Positions 60,178 to 64,000 of a DNA stretch of 64,000 nucleotides are shown here, piece by piece; the stretch's first letter is position 1, and each line of letters begins with the position of its first letter. The position numbers were made by a program, and so were the translations under genes. Location: the NCBI GenBank assembly GCA_011365025.1, contig RDOF01000005.1:1-64000 (forward strand), read 5' to 3'. This DNA comes from Candidatus Thorarchaeota archaeon (lineage in GTDB: Archaea > Asgardarchaeota > Thorarchaeia > Thorarchaeales > Thorarchaeaceae). Below the pieces are notes generated by a model that saw only the letters and a list, made by a program, of their open reading frames with translations, was not told where the DNA came from and ran no database searches.

Positions 60178-63117
60178 CTATAGTGTGACATTCTTGTTTC
60201 TGAGATAACGTTTGTAGAGCTCCATACCGAAGATTGCAGGAAGCGCACATATGATGCAGATAATCCAGTCATAGAGGGTGAGAGGAATGAAAAAGAACTG
60301 GAAGTTTACGATATCCAGTATCTCTTGAGCTAGAGGAACGTACATCAGGAGGAAATGTGCAAGATAGATGAGACCAAGTAGAGGAACATAGCGTATTGTC
60401 CCGGGTTCTCGAAGACTCTGGGAAAGAGGCATGTTGATTCTTCGAATGCTCAAGACCATGGTGCTCTCAACTAGCAGAATGACAGTGAGCAGCATAACGA
60501 CCGCCTTGATACGTGTGTTGATTACAAAGGGAAGGCCTGTGCCAGGATCAATCCATGTAGCATAGAAACCAGCGATATTCTCCTCGAATAGAGGGACTAT
60601 GTTCATCCAGCCAGTCAAGGTAATGAAGAACACTGTTGCTGCCCCGGCAACCATGAGAAGAACATTAAGGGCCATGAAACGAGCCATGGGCTTGGTAATG
60701 ATTTCTTCGCTATCCCGGGGTTTCTCTTCCATAGCCCTTGGTGATACTTTATCAAAGACCAGAGCGAGGCCTGGGAAGGAGTGTGTGGTAACAACCAGAT
60801 AGATGCTCTGCCATGTTGCAAGCAATGAGAAGGGAAGAATAAAGAGAGCACCGAAGAAGAGTATGCTCTCGAAGAGGTTGATAGCGATGTAGAAGTATAT
60901 CATCACTCTGATTTTCGAGAAGAGACCCCTACCCTCATGTACACCAGCCACAATGGACGCAAAGCTGTCATCAGTAATGACGAGGTCGGCGGCTTCCTTG
61001 GCGACATCGGTACCTGTAATGCCCATCGCGATTCCTGCGTCACTCATTGCCAAGGCTAGCGAATCATTCACGCCATCGCCCGTCATTGCAACAACACGTT
61101 GCTGGTCTTGATAGCGTTCCACAATGATTTGCTTGTGATCGGGATCAACTCTTGCAAAAACATTTACTCTAGAGAAATCCTCATCACTAAGGTCGGGAAT
61201 CTCAGAACCTTCTATCACCAAGGAATTGGCGTGGAGAATCCCCAGATTCTCCGCAATTGTCTTTGCCGTTGCTGAAGCATCGCCGGTTATCATTACAACG
61301 TTAATTCCCGCACTATGGCAGGCAGCGACTGCATCCTTCACTCCTTCCCGAGGAGGATCAACTATGCAGGCAAACCCAAGATAGGTAAGCTTTGACTCTG
61401 CGTCCTCGCGGGCGTTCTGACCATGCGGTAATGATTTCATACGCTTCTCGGCCAGAGATATCACTCGAAATCCCTTTGATGCATAGCCGTCAGTCAGAAC
61501 TCGAATACGTTCGGCCACAGTCTTTGTCAGATTCGTCACTTTGTCCCCGTTTCCAATGTGACTGCACCTAGGCAAGAGAACCTCAGTTGCTCCCTTCACA
61601 TAGGAAACAAAACCATCACCCTCATGGCAGATTTTCGACATCCGCTTCAATTCAGACTCGAACGGAAACTCCTCAACGATCTTGTATCGCTCCAGAACCT
61701 GCCACTCACCAATGCCAGTCTTCCGGAAGAATGTTAGCAGGGCCGCATCGGTGGGGTCGCCAAGCGGTATCCAGACAGTTCCTTGGTCCGGCAGTTCCTT
61801 TGTATGGATTTCAGCATCGTTGTTTATTCTGGCGCAAAGAGCCAACCTGTAGAGATTCTTCCATTGGGCAATATCACTGACAAGTGATCGGCCCGCTTTG
61901 TTGGTGCCATCAGAAGGAGAATCCGCCCTGAGTTTGTATATCTCTCCTTCAGGATTGTAGCCAACGCCGGTTACTGTGTATAGATTCTCGGTGTCCCAGC
62001 AATGAACTACAGTCATCGAATTCCTTGTCATAGTACCGGTTTTATCACTGCAAATTACACTAACACGACCAAGGCTTTCAACAGCTGAAAGGTCTCTTAT
62101 GATGACTCCTTTCTTTGCCATTGCCAAGACCCCTGTCAAGAGAACAATAGTTGTCAGCAGGGGTATGTTGATTGGCATGATAGTCATTGCGCTGGTGATT
62201 CCATCTGAAAGATGTCCGGCAACAACATCTGCTGCAAGGTCAATAGGTTCGCCTATCATCAAAGGTTGAACAACTAGCCTCCATAGCACTGATACAGATA
62301 GGAGAACGATAGCTGCAATTCCAAGAAACTTCGCCAGCAAATTGACCTTCTTGCGAAGAGGGATGTCCCCTGTATTGAGTTCACCAAGAGTACCCTGTAT
62401 CTTGCCAATCTCGGTGCGAGGGCCTGTTGTGGTGGTAACAACGCGTGCAGCGCCGGTCGCGACAAAGGTTCCAAAGAACACCATATTACGAAGATCGGTT
62501 AAAGGTGCTCCCTTCTCTGAAACCAACTTCTCGTTCTTTGTGACGGGAACGCTCTCCCCTGTAAGTGATGCTTCATTCGTCGTTAAATTGGAACTACCTA
62601 TTATTCGTGCATCAGCAGGAATTTTATCGCCCTGCTCAAGAATAAGAATGTCCCCCGGGACAATCGCAGTTGGTGTGATATTCATCTCGAAACCATTTCG
62701 GACGACTCGAGCCTCACCTGCGGAGAGCTGCTCGAGCGCTTCTAGTTTCTTCTGAGCTCGAAATTGCTGAAAGATGGCAACAAGGCCGTTAATGATTACG
62801 ATGACAAGCCATGTTATCGCTTGCCCAAACTGATTCTCAGGACCAGGAAAGAAAAGAGCCAGCAAAAGCAAGACTACTGAACTAATGATGTATATGTTAA
62901 TCAGCCAGTTTAGAATCGGTGCTAAGTAGACCTGCCAAAAGGATCCGCGTACTTTTTCAATTGCATTCGGGCCATGTTTCTGAAGGCGAGCTTTGGCTTC
63001 GTTGTCACTTAGCCCCTTGTCGGAATCAACCTCCAGTACCTCAAGAACTTCTTTCAGAGGCATAGCTGGATAGTAAAGGTCTTCGGTGAATGTTTCGGTG
63101 GTTGGTTCCGCGGTCAT
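60178..63117 (-). CDS. P-type cation-transporting ATPase
   Basis: 979 residues with the full P2/P3-type layout: N-terminal cation-ATPase segment (LSDNEAKARLQKHGPNAI), TGES at 186-189 (actuator), DKTGTMT with phosphorylated D358, GDGVNDSLAL (hinge, with Ser-Leu in place of Ala-Pro) and about ten transmembrane helices. The ion-binding helix 4 reads MPINIPLLTTIVL, not the IPEGLPAV of Ca2+ pumps. The transported cation is therefore not predictable; H+, Na+, K+ or Ca2+ are all possible. It is next to the divergent subtilase gene. Confidence 0.93.
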   Translation of the reverse strand: MTAEPTTETFTEDLYYPAMPLKEVLEVLEVDSDKGLSDNEAKARLQKHGPNAIEKVRGSFWQVYLAPILNWLINIYIISSVVLLLLALFFPGPENQFGQAITWLVIVIINGLVAIFQQFRAQKKLEALEQLSAGEARVVRNGFEMNITPTAIVPGDILILEQGDKIPADARIIGSSNLTTNEASLTGESVPVTKNEKLVSEKGAPLTDLRNMVFFGTFVATGAARVVTTTTGPRTEIGKIQGTLGELNTGDIPLRKKVNLLAKFLGIAAIVLLSVSVLWRLVVQPLMIGEPIDLAADVVAGHLSDGITSAMTIMPINIPLLTTIVLLTGVLAMAKKGVIIRDLSAVESLGRVSVICSDKTGTMTRNSMTVVHCWDTENLYTVTGVGYNPEGEIYKLRADSPSDGTNKAGRSLVSDIAQWKNLYRLALCARINNDAEIHTKELPDQGTVWIPLGDPTDAALLTFFRKTGIGEWQVLERYKIVEEFPFESELKRMSKICHEGDGFVSYVKGATEVLLPRCSHIGNGDKVTNLTKTVAERIRVLTDGYASKGFRVISLAEKRMKSLPHGQNAREDAESKLTYLGFACIVDPPREGVKDAVAACHSAGINVVMITGDASATAKTIAENLGILHANSLVIEGSEIPDLSDEDFSRVNVFARVDPDHKQIIVERYQDQQRVVAMTGDGVNDSLALAMSDAGIAMGITGTDVAKEAADLVITDDSFASIVAGVHEGRGLFSKIRVMIYFYIAINLFESILFFGALFILPFSLLATWQSIYLVVTTHSFPGLALVFDKVSPRAMEEKPRDSEEIITKPMARFMALNVLLMVAGAATVFFITLTGWMNIVPLFEENIAGFYATWIDPGTGLPFVINTRIKAVVMLLTVILLVESTMVLSIRRINMPLSQSLREPGTIRYVPLLGLIYLAHFLLMYVPLAQEILDIVNFQFFFIPLTLYDWIICIICALPAIFGMELYKRYLRNKNVTL

Positions 63118-63346
63118 TCAAGTCCCTCGTATGCTTATCCGTCTTGTTGGCTACACTACAGATAAATCAACTTGTAACCAACGGCCGGCCTAGCTCCTTT
63201 AAGGATTCTTCAAGACAGTGCGTCACTTTTGAAGGTTTTCGAACTATTGCTATGCATATTCAAAGGAGCATAATACCTCTGTCGATAGGTTCTTCAGTGT
63301 AACTTGCAAAACCGAAGACAGTAGCTCAAGGAGAGCATTGTATGCG

Positions 63347-64000
63347 ATGAACTCGTACTATGGCACGCCCTATTATAACGGTGGTAAGAAGTCCTCATCG
63401 AGCATCAAAGCAATCGCCGGCGTGATAATCTTCATGCTTATCCTTTCTGGTGGATTAGCGCTTCTAATAAGAACAGATGGAGATAACGGAATTGTTCTCC
63501 CTCCAGCGGACCGGATAAGAGTTGCTGTTCTTGACTCCGGTATTGATATCGACTATAGTATGGAGGGGCGGATTGCAGAGCAGCAGAGTTTCGTCTTGAC
63601 CCAGTATGGGTATTCAGCAAATGATTTGTCGGTTACAGACTCTAATCCCGAGTCTATCCCACATGGCACTGTAGTGGCAAAGACCGTTCTTGCTAGCAGT
63701 CAGAACACAGTAGTCGTTAATGGAAAGGTGTTGGGATCAGAGGGGATTGCTACACCCATCGGCTTGATTGCAGCAATCCATTGGGCGGTCGAGCAGAATT
63801 GCAGCATCATCAACCTAAGTCTCGGCTCGAGTCCCACTTGGGGAGATCCACTGAAGATTGCTGTAGAGTGGGCGTTTGACCACGGCGTGGTGGTGGTAGC
63901 AGCAGGCGGTAATGAGAATGTCGACGACCTACCGGGCACAAGCATCACATCACCTAGCGTATTCTCGAAATGTCTCTCAGTCGCAGCTGTCGATGCCACA
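63347..64000 (+). CDS. Membrane-anchored subtilase (S8), C-terminus outside window
   Basis: 218 residues before the window ends. A short Tyr/Asn-rich N-terminus is followed by a membrane helix (AIAGVIIFMLILSGGLALLI, about residues 22-41) and an S8 domain: catalytic Asp in VAVLDSGIDID (about residue 64) and His in PHGTVVA, then NLSLGSSPTWG and VVVAAGGNEN. The catalytic Ser lies beyond the window. The protease faces outside, tethered by its N-terminal helix. A TTG at 63338 in the same frame is nearer the AAGGAG SD and may be the true start. Confidence 0.85.
   Translation, partial: MNSYYGTPYYNGGKKSSSSIKAIAGVIIFMLILSGGLALLIRTDGDNGIVLPPADRIRVAVLDSGIDIDYSMEGRIAEQQSFVLTQYGYSANDLSVTDSNPESIPHGTVVAKTVLASSQNTVVVNGKVLGSEGIATPIGLIAAIHWAVEQNCSIINLSLGSSPTWGDPLKIAVEWAFDHGVVVVAAGGNENVDDLPGTSITSPSVFSKCLSVAAVDAT

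Noticed and set aside
1..64000. tRNA, rRNA, CRISPR array, transposase or integrase
   Set aside because: None could be recognised in the window; absence by eye is not proof for short tRNAs, and a tRNA search would settle it.

Overview
This window reads as archaeal chromosome. Several genes have TATA-like boxes about 25-60 bases upstream, Shine-Dalgarno (SD) sites are strong, and TTG/GTG starts are frequent. The gene content fits: two F420-type luciferase-like oxidoreductases, a TrpB2-type tryptophan synthase beta chain, a thiolase paired with a DUF35 partner, a PadR/HAAS pair, and many exported proteins with one C-terminal membrane anchor. G+C looks to be in the mid-to-high forties percent by eye. 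That, with a leucine-rich-repeat protein, a PCI-like winged-helix/zinc-ribbon membrane protein and small zinc-ribbon membrane proteins, suggests an Asgard archaeon, perhaps Thorarchaeia-like. This is inference; no marker gene or rRNA is present, and I see no tRNA, CRISPR array or intact transposon.

Layout. 0-7.5 kb: VWA protein (cut by the window edge), acetyltransferase, F420-type oxidoreductase, a PadR regulator overlapping a HAAS-type membrane protein and divergent from another membrane protein, then NAD+ synthetase with a small Cys-containing upstream gene. 7.6-21 kb: a membrane-anchored M28 peptidase with Ca-binding repeats, small cytosolic proteins (TIGR04076, DUF6958, HEAT, TPR, GNAT, zinc ribbon, MBL fold), paired surface proteins, a radical SAM enzyme and an LRR protein. 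21-31 kb: a gene-poor stretch with a possible basic microprotein and hairpin, an MFS transporter, a zinc-ribbon/coiled-coil protein, a flavoprotein, an iron alcohol dehydrogenase, and a seven-repeat SBBP beta-propeller protein interrupted by a frameshift.

31-37.5 kb is the most unusual part. Short membrane proteins, a methyltransferase and a CPBP protease are interspersed with four decayed copies of the 3' end of the DUF35 gene. Each copy keeps a downstream hairpin, and all point the same way as the intact thiolase-DUF35 operon at 35.5-37.4 kb. The thiolase itself lacks the usual catalytic cysteine.

37.5-50 kb: exported propeller-like proteins, a PH/GRAM-like protein and a zinc-ribbon protein sharing a duplicated 31-bp upstream element, a HExxH surface peptidase convergent with an arylsulfotransferase-like protein, a 4-TM/winged-helix/zinc-ribbon protein, and a polytopic membrane protein overlapping a degenerate histidine-kinase-like protein.

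50-58 kb looks like amino-acid nitrogen metabolism. It holds a kinase-M23-class III aminotransferase fusion (probably hydroxy-amino-acid phosphorylation and phospho-lyase activity, releasing ammonia), TrpB2, and an Lrp/AsnC regulator divergent from glutamine synthetase. 57.6-64 kb: SCP2-like and DUF1858 proteins, a zinc-finger membrane protein, PanB (coenzyme A synthesis), a P-type cation ATPase and the start of a membrane-anchored subtilase.
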